Of a DNA stretch of 64,000 bases, positions 53,201 through 63,574 are shown one piece after another. The DNA is taken from assembly GCA_019636245.1 (NCBI GenBank), contig JAHBXX010000004.1, forward strand, positions 1-64,000. Reading direction: 5' to 3'. Below the pieces are notes generated by a model. The model was given only the letters and a program-made list of their open reading frames with translations, had not been told where the DNA came from and made no database searches. This DNA comes from Planctomycetota bacterium (GTDB taxonomy: Bacteria; Planctomycetota; UBA1135; UBA2386). The translations under genes were made by a program, and so were the position numbers. Positions within the stretch are counted from its first letter, which is position 1. Each line of letters opens with the position of its first letter.

Positions 53201-53796
53201 CGGGCATCGGCTCGGGCCTGGTCAAGCTGGTGGACTCGGGCAACACCAGCGCCGCCTACGTGGTCGTCAACGGCATCAGCAACGCGGTCGACAACGGCAC
53301 CACGTTCATCGCCAAGTTCGCCGTGCTGTCGCTGGTGCACTCGTTCTTCGAGGCCGGCAGCACGACCAACACGCTGCGCATCCCGCAGCTGGCGCGGCTC
53401 GAGATCGAGTCGCCGACCGACATCACCGAGCTGCTCGCCCCATCGGTGATCGACGTGCAGTACTCGGTCGACTGGACGCGCTGGGACGGCGGGCCGTACG
53501 CCGCAACGGGCTCCTACAGCGAGGACGAGTCGCAGCTCGAGTACGTGCTGATGTACTCGAACGACGGTGGCGCACACTGGTACCACATGCAGGACGACTC
53601 GCCGGCGACGCCCGGGGAACGTCCGGCGAGCACCTACCTGCTGCCCGACAGCGGGGCCGGAACCGAGACCTACTCGTGGAGCGTGCCGTCGGCGGTGTTC
53701 CCGCAGGGCAGCTACCTGCTGCGCATCGACTGCTACCGGCAGGGGGCGCAGGTGCACTACTCGTTCCACAAGACCAAGATCTTCATCCAGCGCTGA
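50296..53796 (+). CDS. Very large prepilin-like (PilV/GspI-type) protein
   Basis: 1166 residues. The N-terminus is a textbook class III signal: a basic leader RWRRQGG, then FTLVEV, with cleavage after G11, phenylalanine at mature +1 and glutamate at +5, followed by a helix (TFAFLILVVCATVLINHL). AGGAGA lies 8 bp before the ATG at 50296. The remaining 1120 residues make this 5-8 times larger than usual pseudopilins. They show Tyr/Asn/Trp-rich strand-like regions, a helical Ala-rich stretch around residues 310-340, and a late strand-rich domain (about 1040-1166, with YSVDWTRWDGGPY, SNDGGAHWYHM and SYLLRIDCYRQG) resembling an extracellular beta-sandwich. It probably sits at the tip of a type IV pilus or secretion pseudopilus. 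The second prepilin gene follows after 10 bp. Confidence 0.85.
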   Translation: MHASRWRRQGGFTLVEVTFAFLILVVCATVLINHLSVNYKTTATERDRVFAYTKAQAILSEIQGFVDRGQVDAAVDLDVLDDGVVNRTALTIQTQADGSLVPPDHVLSGNFQRNGQWMWSRRITVQPFVGLNNRNVRYVTVRIFKKDAHGTDRPIADLSAVINSAGSAFPTTQVFDIYLLAVENIPGWWVFMDSIKPFVESMITDLENRNPGLVFRTHWITKASFGRNASYRPYTNDDTDSHAAIPDTYHYPGRMPAGNASTYYYVPDNMRGRINVDGVERNGYDANVNPHPYALADFFNHGMRYPDELALWQARVAAIEAREQAIAAATAAGTPPPPALEDMSKEPTLRLLLEDLYSNPDRYRNALMINLHGELLPMPALRNYSDAAKEPVGHPNVRVVTHPEELRTRNNDAGNTDPLRLRIYAYRTNAREVATPVRMSEPMVVEVMGVDLTDPSQPKRLAANVQLQNVPGGVPVGGSSNYATAWATADHVDDSPPSGGMYYEAEFVDPGVAGAERFTRIYLYETPLVAPPVVQSGLTYGLANTKQAQLYWMPYVPSPVKLASGVPSFDVCDLTTAGTGPKNTARWRLTLQPGVLTNSMFVDNSGNHYNPTGDVVLQVRTRIASGLAAGDDTWQQGGRTFPTPVQPDNLSVTYAWWTDSAQDVPFTERAQFNGDPRHLPYKDCFHGGNDFPNSYNWFHDALNNSSENARADFTSLNTANLYNRWSAAMSCDVPRYFQLLREGITRSAIVYTTLTGYSYYYLGIGQDIGYDSANGYANSIPSELAPHGAPGSTGFINTITGARRYARAAGANYWWGMPWLGELYPDASAAAWFDMTGGTPRGNLAAGTGSGQFYQGTVNSVYASSNRTAFGTTQNNYHQRTADNGCTAFFNIGTSSSSFHHTSSSGNGSLTAVGQELANNYGMAMPSGAPITRPFGLNWSGGTGEHWSYTPYTSRYSGSLYRTYYTHASGIGSGLVKLVDSGNTSAAYVVVNGISNAVDNGTTFIAKFAVLSLVHSFFEAGSTTNTLRIPQLARLEIESPTDITELLAPSVIDVQYSVDWTRWDGGPYAATGSYSEDESQLEYVLMYSNDGGAHWYHMQDDSPATPGERPASTYLLPDSGAGTETYSWSVPSAVFPQGSYLLRIDCYRQGAQVHYSFHKTKIFIQR

Positions 53797-53806
53797 GGCA
53801 CGAGCC

Positions 53807-54838
53807 ATGGAACGAAACGAAGAACACGGCGGCGGCTTCACCCTGGTGGAGCTGCTGGTGGCCTCGACGCTGCTGATCGGCATGGTGCTGGCAGTCACGC
53901 AGCTGTCGTTGTCGGGCGCCGACGCCCAGGAGTACGCGGCGCGCCTGAATCGCGTCACGGAACTGAACCAGGACGTCGTCGACCGCATGCGCCTCGAACT
54001 GGTGTCGAGCGTGCGCCAGTTCGGCAACGACCCCGAGGGCAACGGCAACCTCGCCGTGCTCGACCTGGCGGGCGTCCCGCCGCCGCTGGCGGGCTCGCGG
54101 CTGCCAAGCATCAGCCCCGGCGAGGTGATCCGGCGCGACACGGCGGCGATGCAGATCACCGGCAACTCGCTGTTCTTCACCAAGCTGGCGTGGACCGATC
54201 GCTTCGTGTGCAGCAGCGGCAACGACTACCTCGTCGACGTCTACCGGTGGATCTACTACTACCTGACCCCGGCCGATGGTGGCCCGACCGCAGGGCGACC
54301 GACCGGTCTCAACCTGGTGCGCATAATGAGCGAGCCGCTGGCCGATGCGGCCTCGGTCGATCGCATCACCGATGCCGACGACCAGGTCGAGGTGCTGCAG
54401 CACCTGCAGGCGGCGACGCCGGACGCCGACGGCGTGCGCCACGACCCGTGCGACGTGGTGTGGCGCCGCGGCGGCGATCCGACCGAGGTTGGAACGTTCC
54501 GGCAGATCGACCCCTCGAGCGGCAAGCTCGAGGACGACCCGATCTCCGGGCGGCCGGATCCCTGGCGGATCCTGCGGGCGGATGGCAGCGGGCGTGGTCT
54601 CTTGTCCTACCGGCACCACTCGGTGGCGACCATCCACGCGCCGGCCAACTACGGCGTCGGTCGCTACGGCATCGCCACCCTGCTGGGCAGCGGTTTCCCG
54701 CACGGGTTCGAGGTGCAGGTGGTGGGGCCCAGCTCGGCGCGCTCGATCCTGCTGCACCTCGTCGTCGTCAGCACCAACCGCCGCGGCCGGCCCGCCTGGA
54801 GCGACATGCAGGTGGTGGTCGACGGGCGCGATCTCTGA
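53807..54838 (+). CDS. PilW/GspJ-like prepilin
   Basis: 343 residues. After a short acidic-to-neutral leader (MERNEEHGGG) comes FTLVELLVASTLLIGMVLAV, a standard prepilin cleavage site (after G10) with E15 at mature +5. The body, rich in Asp and aromatic residues, has the size and order of PilW/GspJ minor pilins, with a late beta-strand region (YGIATLLGSGFPHGFEVQVVG, RSILLHLVVV). It lies 10 bp after the giant prepilin gene, so they form an operon and probably a minor-pilin tip complex. Prepilin peptidase and assembly genes are not in this window. Function in adhesion, uptake or secretion is open. Confidence 0.87.
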   Translation: MERNEEHGGGFTLVELLVASTLLIGMVLAVTQLSLSGADAQEYAARLNRVTELNQDVVDRMRLELVSSVRQFGNDPEGNGNLAVLDLAGVPPPLAGSRLPSISPGEVIRRDTAAMQITGNSLFFTKLAWTDRFVCSSGNDYLVDVYRWIYYYLTPADGGPTAGRPTGLNLVRIMSEPLADAASVDRITDADDQVEVLQHLQAATPDADGVRHDPCDVVWRRGGDPTEVGTFRQIDPSSGKLEDDPISGRPDPWRILRADGSGRGLLSYRHHSVATIHAPANYGVGRYGIATLLGSGFPHGFEVQVVGPSSARSILLHLVVVSTNRRGRPAWSDMQVVVDGRDL

Positions 54839-54933
54839 ACGGGCGCCCGCCGCGCCGCCGCCCCGGCCGACGGGCCAAGGGCGGCGCCTGGGCCCGACCC
54901 GTCGGCACGGTGGGCGGCAGGGGGGCGGGGCCA

Positions 54934-54962
54934 TTGATCGGCGGGCACGCCATCCCTACACT
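54934..54962 (+). promoter_or_regulatory. Likely sigma70-type promoter of rpoZ
   Basis: TTGATC (54934-54939), a 17-bp spacer, then TACACT (54957-54962), with four of six consensus matches in each box, 40 bp before the ATG at 55003. It is the best promoter match I see in the window. Confidence 0.45.
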
Positions 54963-55002
54963 GCTCCGCCCCGCAGGTTCCCCCAAGCCCCAGCCGCACC
55001 CC

Positions 55003-55227
55003 ATGGACCAGAGCCTCCCGCAGGAGCTCGTCAAGCAGATCGGCGGTTCGTTCCGCCTGACCACGCTGTTGCAGAAGCGCGTGCGCGAACTCGTCCGCGG
55101 CCAGAAGCCCCTGTTCGAGACCCGCGAGCGCAACTACATCAAGATCGCGAGCGAGGAGCTGCGCCGCGGTCTGATCGAGCTGGTGCCCGACGAGGAGCAG
55201 TCGGGGCCGACGCGCCTCGAAGTCTGA
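55003..55227 (+). CDS. rpoZ: DNA-directed RNA polymerase omega subunit
   Basis: 74 residues. Small subunit that helps assemble RNA polymerase around beta prime. GSFRLTTLLQKRVRELVRGQ followed by KIASEELRRGLIELV has the order of bacterial omega proteins, notably the form found in Planctomycetota and relatives (a shortened N-terminus, then the LVRG segment). It is small, so the assignment rests on this one pattern. A good promoter lies 40 bp upstream, so it is likely transcribed separately from the prepilin genes. It is convergent with the DUF255 gene. Confidence 0.85.
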   Translation: MDQSLPQELVKQIGGSFRLTTLLQKRVRELVRGQKPLFETRERNYIKIASEELRRGLIELVPDEEQSGPTRLEV

Positions 55228-55287
55228 GTCGGGCGGGCGTCGACCCGAGCCGCCGCGACCCGTCGCGGCCGCAGGCGCTGCCTTCGG

Positions 55288-57030
55288 CTAGCCCTGCCGC
55301 CGCTCGGCCTCGATCGCCTCGATGGCCTGCAGCAGTTCGTCGGGCGAGCGCGCGGCGGTCCGGTGGGTCGAACCGACGTCGAGGTAGGCAACGGGCGTCG
55401 CCTCGACGGCGAAGCCGCTGCGAGCGAGCAGGATCGGATCGTGCCGGGGATCCAGCATCTGGACGATCCGCGACGGCACGTAGGTCGACAGGGCGGTGCG
55501 GCGCAGTTCGACCGACGCCGCGGCATCACGATCGCCGACGATGGTGATGAACAGCGGCTCGTAGAAGATCAGGTCGACGGCCCGGCCGTAGCCGGCCACG
55601 TAGTAGCCGTACTCCTTGTAGTCGAGCGCGAACGCCTCCAGGGTGGCGATGGCCTCCTGGTAGAACTCCGGGCGGCGCGACAGGTAGGACAGCCGGACCA
55701 GGGACTCGGCCATCGTCGCGTTGTCGAGGATCGACCGGTTGCGCCGGCGCATCGACCCCTTGTTGCCGGGATCGTGCAGGATGTCGAAGAACCCGCCGCT
55801 CGGCGACTTGTGCCGGGCGATGCAGCGTTCGGCGATGGCCTCGGCCGGCAGCAGCAGGTCGGAGTCGCCGGTGTTCTGGGCGGCGTCGATCAGGGCGCGG
55901 ATCAGCAACGCCTGGTCGGCGAGCATACCGGGCAGGTGGTAGGTGCCGTCCCAGTAGTGGAACACGTCCTGACCGTCGTAGAGGTGTTCGAGCAGGAAGC
56001 GCAGCGTCTGCATCGCCTGCTCCCGCCACTGCGGTCGCGACAGCACCGCGGCCGCCTTCAGCAGGCTCGACACCGCCAAGGCGTTGGCGTTGCAGTAGAC
56101 GGTGCGGTCGAGGCTCGGCGGCTGGCGCAGGGCGCGTCCGGCCCGGTCGCAGACGAAGTAGTCCTGGTCGCCGTCCTGGCTGCCCGCGAACGCGCCCGTC
56201 GTCGGGTCGCGCATCGTCGCCAGCATCCAGCCGGCGATGCCCTCGGCGGCGCGGCCGTAGGCGTCGCGACCGAACAGCTGGTAGCCCTCGAGGTAGGCCC
56301 TCAGCACCAGGGCGTTCTGGTCGAGCAGCTTCTCGTAGTTGGGGCTGTGCCAGTCCGGCGTGCGCGAGTAGCGGAAGAAGCCGCCCTCGACGTCGTCGTG
56401 CAGCGGGCTCTCCATCATCCGGTCGAGCGTGCGCACCACGACCTCGCGCATGCGCTCGTCGTTGCGCTTGCTGACCTGCACCAGCGCGAAGTCGATCGCC
56501 TCGGGATGGGGGAACTTGCTGGTGGTGCCGAAGCCGCCGTGGCGCGGGTCGAACTTGTCGTAGATGGCGTCGACGATGTCGTCGACCATCTCCCGGCGCA
56601 GCCTGGTGCGCGGCGCCGGGGAGCGTTCGTCCCGGTGCGACCACAGTTCGCGCAGCCCGCGCTGGATGTCGCCCTTGCGCTTCTGCCACGCCGTGCGCAC
56701 GCGCTCCAGCTGGCGGCGCAACTGGTCGGCGGTCAGGTAGTTCTCGTGGGCGATCAACTCGCCATCCGGGGTCAGCCAGGCGATCGTCGGCCAGGCGCCC
56801 GTGCCGTAGCGCTGGTTGACGTCCGGACGTCGTTCGGCGTCGACGTGCACGGGCACGAAGCCCTCGTCGACCAGGGCGACGACCTGGGGATCGGTGAAGC
56901 TCCGGGCCATCAGTTCCCGGCAGTACTGGCACCACGGTGCGGTCAGCACCATCAGCACCGGACGATCCGCCGCCGCCGCCTGCTGCAGCGTTGCGGGTTC
57001 GAAGTGCTGCCAACGGATGCTGTCGCTCAT
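55288..57030 (-). CDS. Thioredoxin-domain protein of the DUF255/YyaL family
   Basis: 580 residues. Residues 1-110 are a thioredoxin-like domain with WCQYC (C34, C37), a CxxC redox site. The rest is an all-helical (alpha/alpha)6 barrel like that of N-acylglucosamine epimerases and cellulases (KFDPRHGGFGTTSKFPHPEA, CNANALAVSSLLKA, MLADQALLIRALIDAAQ). This is the spermatogenesis-associated protein 20/YyaL group, usually about 650-700 residues; this one is somewhat shorter at the C-terminus, although conserved parts are present. The cellular role is not established; no signal peptide is visible, so it is cytoplasmic. It is the last gene after rsfS on the minus strand (111 bp apart). Confidence 0.9.
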   Translation of the reverse strand: MSDSIRWQHFEPATLQQAAAADRPVLMVLTAPWCQYCRELMARSFTDPQVVALVDEGFVPVHVDAERRPDVNQRYGTGAWPTIAWLTPDGELIAHENYLTADQLRRQLERVRTAWQKRKGDIQRGLRELWSHRDERSPAPRTRLRREMVDDIVDAIYDKFDPRHGGFGTTSKFPHPEAIDFALVQVSKRNDERMREVVVRTLDRMMESPLHDDVEGGFFRYSRTPDWHSPNYEKLLDQNALVLRAYLEGYQLFGRDAYGRAAEGIAGWMLATMRDPTTGAFAGSQDGDQDYFVCDRAGRALRQPPSLDRTVYCNANALAVSSLLKAAAVLSRPQWREQAMQTLRFLLEHLYDGQDVFHYWDGTYHLPGMLADQALLIRALIDAAQNTGDSDLLLPAEAIAERCIARHKSPSGGFFDILHDPGNKGSMRRRNRSILDNATMAESLVRLSYLSRRPEFYQEAIATLEAFALDYKEYGYYVAGYGRAVDLIFYEPLFITIVGDRDAAASVELRRTALSTYVPSRIVQMLDPRHDPILLARSGFAVEATPVAYLDVGSTHRTAARSPDELLQAIEAIEAERRQG

Positions 57031-57141
57031 GGCCGGAGGGTTGGTTCGAAGGACGGAAGCCGTCGGAGGAATCGGGGCCGCTGCCCGCGCTCGCCGCCTC
57101 GCCGATGGGCCGATCGCCGGCCCGCGGCGGATGCGGCAGGC

Positions 57142-57741
57142 TCAGCGAGGCCCGGTCGGCGGCGCGTCCTCGCCGTCGGGCGGTGCGGGCGGCAGGAACG
57201 CGCCGAGGCCCTCGACCGTCGGCTGGCGCACCTCGACGCGCGGCTTCGTGGTCGGCGGTGCCGGCGTGAAGGGCACCCGCGGGACGTCGGCCCACAGTTC
57301 CTCCAGGGCGTAGTAGGCGCGGGCCTCGGGCAGGAACAGATGCACGACCACGTCGTCGAAGTCGAGCAGGACCCAGTTCGACTCCTCGGTCTCGAGTCCG
57401 CCGGTGTTGCGCCGGCGGCGCCCGCGGGTGGCCTTGCTCTCGAGGTCGAGTTCCTTCGCCAGCGCCTGGCCCTGCCGGGTGCTCTGCACCGTGGCGATCA
57501 CGAAGTAGTCGGCGATCACCAGCGGACCGGACACGTCGAGCACGACGATGTCCTTGGCCTGCTTCTCGTCGAGACGCTGGGCGATCGCCAGGGCGGTCTG
57601 GCGCGTTGCCTGGTCGGGGGTGTTCGTGGGACGCGGGGAACGCTCGGGGGCGGAGGTGGTCAACTCTGGCTTCTCGGGGCGCGGGGATGGACGCACGACG
57701 CCGGAAGGATAGCCGACGCCCCTGGCGGCGTAAGCCCCCAT
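57142..57741 (-). CDS. rsfS: Ribosome silencing factor RsfS
   Basis: 199 residues, of which about 42-155 are the RsfS/Iojap domain (ATRQTALAIAQRLDEKQAKD, VADYFVIATVQSTRQ-like segment, NWVLLDFDDVVVHLFLPEAR, YYALEELWADVP). The factor binds ribosomal protein uL14 and blocks subunit joining under poor nutrition. The N-terminal 40 residues and the Pro-rich C-terminal 45 are not part of the family fold. A GTG at 57696 would remove 15 residues and is also possible. The 72-bp gap to hppA does not rule out co-transcription. Confidence 0.92.
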   Translation of the reverse strand: MGAYAARGVGYPSGVVRPSPRPEKPELTTSAPERSPRPTNTPDQATRQTALAIAQRLDEKQAKDIVVLDVSGPLVIADYFVIATVQSTRQGQALAKELDLESKATRGRRRRNTGGLETEESNWVLLDFDDVVVHLFLPEARAYYALEELWADVPRVPFTPAPPTTKPRVEVRQPTVEGLGAFLPPAPPDGEDAPPTGPR

Positions 57742-57813
57742 GCCGCGCCGCGTCCACCTGTCGCCCGGGCCGCGCCCCCGCCGTCGGGGCGCGTCGGTCC
57801 CCGCCTCACCACC

Positions 57814-59907
<2,094 letters not shown>

Positions 59908-59961
59908 GGGGAGCGTGCTCGCCGGGGAGCGAAACACCCGGCGCTCGAAAAAGGGGGCAGC

Positions 59962-59991
59962 ACGATAGCCGCCGGGGGGCTCGGCGGGCAA
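59962..59991 (-). promoter_or_regulatory. Possible promoter of hppA
   Basis: On the minus strand TTGCCC (59991 down to 59986), an 18-bp spacer, then TATCGT (59967 down to 59962), about 55 bp before the hppA start. The sequence between promoter and gene includes a T run. Pattern only. Confidence 0.3.
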
Positions 59992-60078
59992 GCGACGAGT
60001 CGGCGATGGGCAGCCTGGGTCGGCCGGCGCCGCACCTGCTGCCGGGCGGCGGCGGGGGGCGCGTGGGGGCGCTCGGCC

Positions 60079-60843
60079 TCAGCCGTCGGCGGGATCGCGG
60101 CCGCTGGCTGCGGCCGGTGGCGCCGGGACCTCGGTCGCCGCCGGGGACGCCGGCGGCGCGACCGCCGCGGCCGGTTCCCCGATCTCCCCGATCGGCCGGC
60201 GCGGCTGGACGAAGATCTCGCCGGGCCGCTGCTGCCGTTGGCGTTGGCGTCGCCGCCGCCACAGCCAGAGCCACGTCGCCGCCACGACGGCACCGCCGAT
60301 CACGGCCCACAGGATCCCGCGCTCGAGGCGCTGCACGGTTTCGGCGACCCGCTGGATGAAGGCCGCGCTGTGGAAGCCGATCCAGGTCAGCAACGGCACC
60401 ATCAGCGCGATGCCGAGGCCGTCGAGCAGCAGGAAGCGCCGCCACGGCATCTTCATCGTGCCGGCGGTGAAGAAGGCGACGACGCGCAGGCCGGCGAGGA
60501 AGCGCGAGATCACGATCACCATGTCGCCGCGCCGGCGGAACCAGCGGTCGAAGCTGGCCAGCCGCTGCCTGGTCACCACCAGGCGCAACCAGCGCAGCCG
60601 CAGCAGGCGCACGCCGAACACCCGCCCGAGCACGAACGGCAGCAGGTCGCTGACCAGGATCGCGCCGGCGCACCAGGCCATCATCACCGGCAGGCTGGCC
60701 TTCGCCGACGTGGCGCAGAGGTAGCCGGCCGCGAGCAGCACGATCTCCTCGGGCAGCGGCAGGCCGATGCCGCACAGCAGGAACAGCAGCGCGACCCCCA
60801 GGTAGGGATACTCGGCGATGGTGGCGACGATCTGGTCGAACAT
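60079..60843 (-). CDS. DedA/VTT-domain membrane protein
   Basis: 254 residues. DedA (SNARE-associated/VTT) proteins are membrane proteins linked to lipid scrambling and to proton-dependent transport. Seen: GLPLPEEIVLLAAGY with the paired acidic residues, FDRWFRRRGDMVIVISRFLAGLR with conserved arginine and AGTMKM, then two to three helices. The last 65 residues after the fourth helix are a cytoplasmic Arg/Gln- then Pro/Ala-rich tail that is not part of the family. It is the last gene of the unit 63506-60079, 7 bp after the 258-residue gene. The link with an ABC transporter suggests a role in the envelope, by context only. Confidence 0.9.
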   Translation of the reverse strand: MFDQIVATIAEYPYLGVALLFLLCGIGLPLPEEIVLLAAGYLCATSAKASLPVMMAWCAGAILVSDLLPFVLGRVFGVRLLRLRWLRLVVTRQRLASFDRWFRRRGDMVIVISRFLAGLRVVAFFTAGTMKMPWRRFLLLDGLGIALMVPLLTWIGFHSAAFIQRVAETVQRLERGILWAVIGGAVVAATWLWLWRRRRQRQRQQRPGEIFVQPRRPIGEIGEPAAAVAPPASPAATEVPAPPAAASGRDPADG

Positions 60844-60850
60844 CGCCGGG

Positions 60851-61627
60851 TCACCGCAGATGCGCCCACAGGGCCGCGAAGCGTTCGTCCGCCTGCACGG
60901 CCGCGAGGTCGACGGCGCGGTCGCCGTCGAGCCAGCGCCGCACTTCCAGGAGCCGCTGGCGCCATTCGCCGGCCAGCGCGCGATCGCGCACGTCGAAGCT
61001 GCGCTCGATGGCCGTGTCCAGCACGGCCATGGCCTGCCGCCGATCGCCTGCCGCCAGCAGCCCCGCCGCCAGCTTCGGCGCCAGGAACGTGCGCGCCTCC
61101 CGCACCGCCGGGCTGCCGCGGAGCTGCTCTGCCGCCGCGAGGTAGTGGTCGGCCAGCGCCGCCGGGCCGCCGCTGGCGCGCAGCCGTTCGCCGAGGGCGG
61201 GTTGCTGCAGCACGGCGACCTCCGGCAGGAAGGCCATCGTCAGCAGGAGGTCGGCCTCGCGGGTGCCGGCGGTGGCCCGCGCCCCCTCGAGCCAGGCCAG
61301 CGCGACCTGCAGCCGCTGCCAGGCATCCCCGCCCGGGTCGGTCGCATCGGCCGGTGCGGGCGCCAGGGCCAGCCGGAAGGCGAACACCGTGTGGCCGTCC
61401 GTCCAGGCCGGCATCAGTTCGAGCAGCTGGCGGGCGCGGGCGAAGTACTCGGCGTCGTCGCCGGTGCGCCCGGCCTCCTCGAGCGAACTCCAGACGAACG
61501 GCAGCATCGCCGGCCGCACGAACGCCGCGGCCAGCTCCTGCCCGACCGCGGGCTGTGGCGGCGCGGCGACCCAGGCCAGCGCCATGCACCCGGCGGCGGC
61601 GACCATCGGCAGCGGGTGTCTCGTCAT
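60851..61627 (-). CDS. Exported protein of unknown function, possibly TPR-like helical
   Basis: 258 residues from an ATG at 61627 that overlaps the upstream gene by 4 bp (ATGA). Residues 1-30 look like a signal peptide (VAAAGCMALAWVAAP) with cleavage near PAVGQ. The remainder is almost wholly helical, with repeated 30-40-residue units of Ala/Leu and Trp at regular positions (LEEAGRTGDDAEYFARARQL, QVALAWLEGARATAG, HYLAAAEQLRGS, AMAVLDTAIERSFDVRD), consistent with TPR-like repeats. No enzyme motif is visible. It is the third gene of the tight operon and could be a periplasmic subunit of the ABC system, but that is inferred only from position. Confidence 0.65.
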   Translation of the reverse strand: MTRHPLPMVAAAGCMALAWVAAPPQPAVGQELAAAFVRPAMLPFVWSSLEEAGRTGDDAEYFARARQLLELMPAWTDGHTVFAFRLALAPAPADATDPGGDAWQRLQVALAWLEGARATAGTREADLLLTMAFLPEVAVLQQPALGERLRASGGPAALADHYLAAAEQLRGSPAVREARTFLAPKLAAGLLAAGDRRQAMAVLDTAIERSFDVRDRALAGEWRQRLLEVRRWLDGDRAVDLAAVQADERFAALWAHLR

Positions 61628-62652
61628 CGCCCTGGCCTCCGGCGCAGCAGCATGGCGACGATCATGGCCAGCGACCCCGCCGCGAGGGAAGGGAGCCACG
61701 CCGAGAACGGCACCGTGGCCCCGACCCAATGCCCGCGCAGCAGCGCCCGCACCGCCGCGTCGGCGGGGCCGGCGCCGCCGACCGTCTGCACGAACAGCAG
61801 GCCGAAGGCCGCCGTCAGCGCGGTCGGCAAGGCGGCGTGCGCGCCGCACAGCAGGGCCACCGCCAGGGCGACGAAGCTCGGCAGCAGCCAGACCACGGCC
61901 GCGGTGGTCCCGTTCCAGGCCGCGGAGCGCTCCGCCGCCTCGACGGCGGTGACGCTGCCGGGCCCGAACAGCAGGGGCACGGTGCCGCCGGCATGGGTGA
62001 GTTCCAGCGTCTGCACCGGCCGCGGCGGCGCGGCGATCCGCACGTGCTGCCGCGACTCGGCGAGGGTGGCGGTCCCGATGCGTTCGCCGTCGCAGCGCAC
62101 CTCCACGGTGGCGGGCTCGAAGGCGCCGGTCGGCGGCCCCGCCAGCGGGCGCAGGTGCACTTCGCGCAGCCGGCGGCCGCCGAGCGCGAAGGTGAGCGGC
62201 GGCTGCCCCGCGGCGAGCAGGGGGCGCGGCGGCGACGGCAGCTCGACGACGACCACGGCCCTGGCGGGGGCGCCGAGCCAGCGGGCGAACACGGTGGCGA
62301 GCGGCAGGGTCAGCACGAACTGCGCCAGCAGGGCGCCGGCGACCGCGGCGCCGCAGCCGCGCAGGGGACCTCGCTGCAGGCGGGCGACCAGGTCGGCGCC
62401 CTGCCGGCGCGCGGCGACCAGCGGCCAGAACGCCGCCGCCCGCGCCGCGCAGGCCGCGGCGGCCACCAGGAGCGGCAGGTGCAACCACGGGGTCCGGGCT
62501 CCCGGCGCGTCGGCGAGTCCGGGCAGCGGCACGGCCAGCATCGCCTGCAGCAGCACCGCCAGGCCCGCCGCCGCCAGCGTCGGCAGCCAGGCGGCGGCCA
62601 GGCAGGCGCGGCAGCAGAGGGCCAACGGTCGCCGCCAGGCGCGGCCGATCAT
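61624..62652 (-). CDS. ABC-2-like membrane partner of the downstream ATPase operon
   Basis: 342 residues. Hydrophobic helices at about 20-45, 58-80, 105-125, 255-275, 280-303 and 315-335 flank a soluble, strand-rich region (about 130-245). This layout, with three helices on each side of an extracytoplasmic loop, resembles permeases of two-component ABC systems but lacks a family motif I can name. It overlaps the ATPase gene by 4 bp (ATGA) and the next gene by 4 bp, so it is certainly in the operon. A permease role is inferred from position and topology. If wrong, it may instead be a membrane-bound regulator. Confidence 0.65.
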   Translation of the reverse strand: MIGRAWRRPLALCCRACLAAAWLPTLAAAGLAVLLQAMLAVPLPGLADAPGARTPWLHLPLLVAAAACAARAAAFWPLVAARRQGADLVARLQRGPLRGCGAAVAGALLAQFVLTLPLATVFARWLGAPARAVVVVELPSPPRPLLAAGQPPLTFALGGRRLREVHLRPLAGPPTGAFEPATVEVRCDGERIGTATLAESRQHVRIAAPPRPVQTLELTHAGGTVPLLFGPGSVTAVEAAERSAAWNGTTAAVVWLLPSFVALAVALLCGAHAALPTALTAAFGLLFVQTVGGAGPADAAVRALLRGHWVGATVPFSAWLPSLAAGSLAMIVAMLLRRRPGR

Positions 62653-63506
62653 CGCTCCGCCTCCGGGCGCGTGCCGTCGGCCAGCTGGCGGAACAGGGCG
62701 AACAGGTGCCGGCGCTGCGGTTCGACGGCCAGTACTTCGCCGCCGAGTTCCCGCGCGGTCGCGGCGAGGCGGTCCATGGCGGTGGCGTCGAGACCGCGCA
62801 CGACCAGCGATCGTGCCTCGGTGCCGAGCAGCGTGGCCAACGGCCCGCGCGCGCGCAGCTTGCCGCCCTGCAGCACCAGCACCTCGTCGCAGATCTCCTC
62901 GACCTCGAGCAGGTGGTGCGAGGCCATCAGCACGGTGCCGCCGGCCGCCGCCCGTTCGCGCAGGATCTGCATGACGACGGCGCTGCCGAACGGGTCGAGC
63001 CCGGCGGTCGGCTCGTCGAGCAGCAGCACCTCGGGTTCGCCCAGCAGCGCGGCGGCCAGCGCGAGGCGCCGCTGCATGCCGGTGCTGAAGGTGCGCACGC
63101 GGCGGCGCCCGGCGTGCCGCAGGTCGAGCCGCTCGAGCCAGCGCGCCGCGCGCGCGTCGGATTCGGCGTTCGGCAGGTCCAACTCGGCGCCCACGTAGGC
63201 GAGGAACTCGGGCGCCGACAGCACGTCGAGCGGCAGCGGGCCCTCCGGCTGGAACGCGACCAGGCGGCGCAGCGCCCGCGCGGTGGGCGGCAGGTCGAGC
63301 ACCGTGGCGGTGCCGCCGGTCGGCGCCTGCAGGCCGGCGAGCACGCGCAGCAGCGTGGTCTTGCCGGAGCCGTTCGGCCCCAGCACGCCGACGATGCGTC
63401 CCCGCGGGACGTCGAGATCGAGCGGCTGCAGCGCCGGGACCGCGGCCCTCTTGCCGCGGCCGGCGAACGTCACCGCCAGCTGGCGAGCCGAGATGGCGGT
63501 TGCCAT
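62649..63506 (-). CDS. ABC transporter ATP-binding protein
   Basis: 285 residues. Stand-alone ATPase of the ABC-2/CcmA-like class. Walker A GPNGSGKTT is near residue 45, the Q-loop lies in LVAFQPEG, the signature is FSTGMQRRL, Walker B is LLLDEPTAGLD and the H-loop is MASHHLLEVE. All catalytic residues are present. The C-terminal 70 residues (SLVVRGLDATAMDRLAATAREL) resemble the regulatory extension common in this class. It is the first gene of a four-gene operon (ATPase, membrane partner, exported protein, DedA) whose members overlap by 4, 4 and then are 7 bp apart. It is divergent from the FHA gene, with 68 bp between the starts. Confidence 0.94.
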   Translation of the reverse strand: MATAISARQLAVTFAGRGKRAAVPALQPLDLDVPRGRIVGVLGPNGSGKTTLLRVLAGLQAPTGGTATVLDLPPTARALRRLVAFQPEGPLPLDVLSAPEFLAYVGAELDLPNAESDARAARWLERLDLRHAGRRRVRTFSTGMQRRLALAAALLGEPEVLLLDEPTAGLDPFGSAVVMQILRERAAAGGTVLMASHHLLEVEEICDEVLVLQGGKLRARGPLATLLGTEARSLVVRGLDATAMDRLAATARELGGEVLAVEPQRRHLFALFRQLADGTRPEAER

Positions 63507-63574
63507 GCCGGGCGGGATGGTATCCTGCGCCGCCTGCCTTTCCTCGTCGCGCCTCCTGGCGTGCGGAGCTTCGG

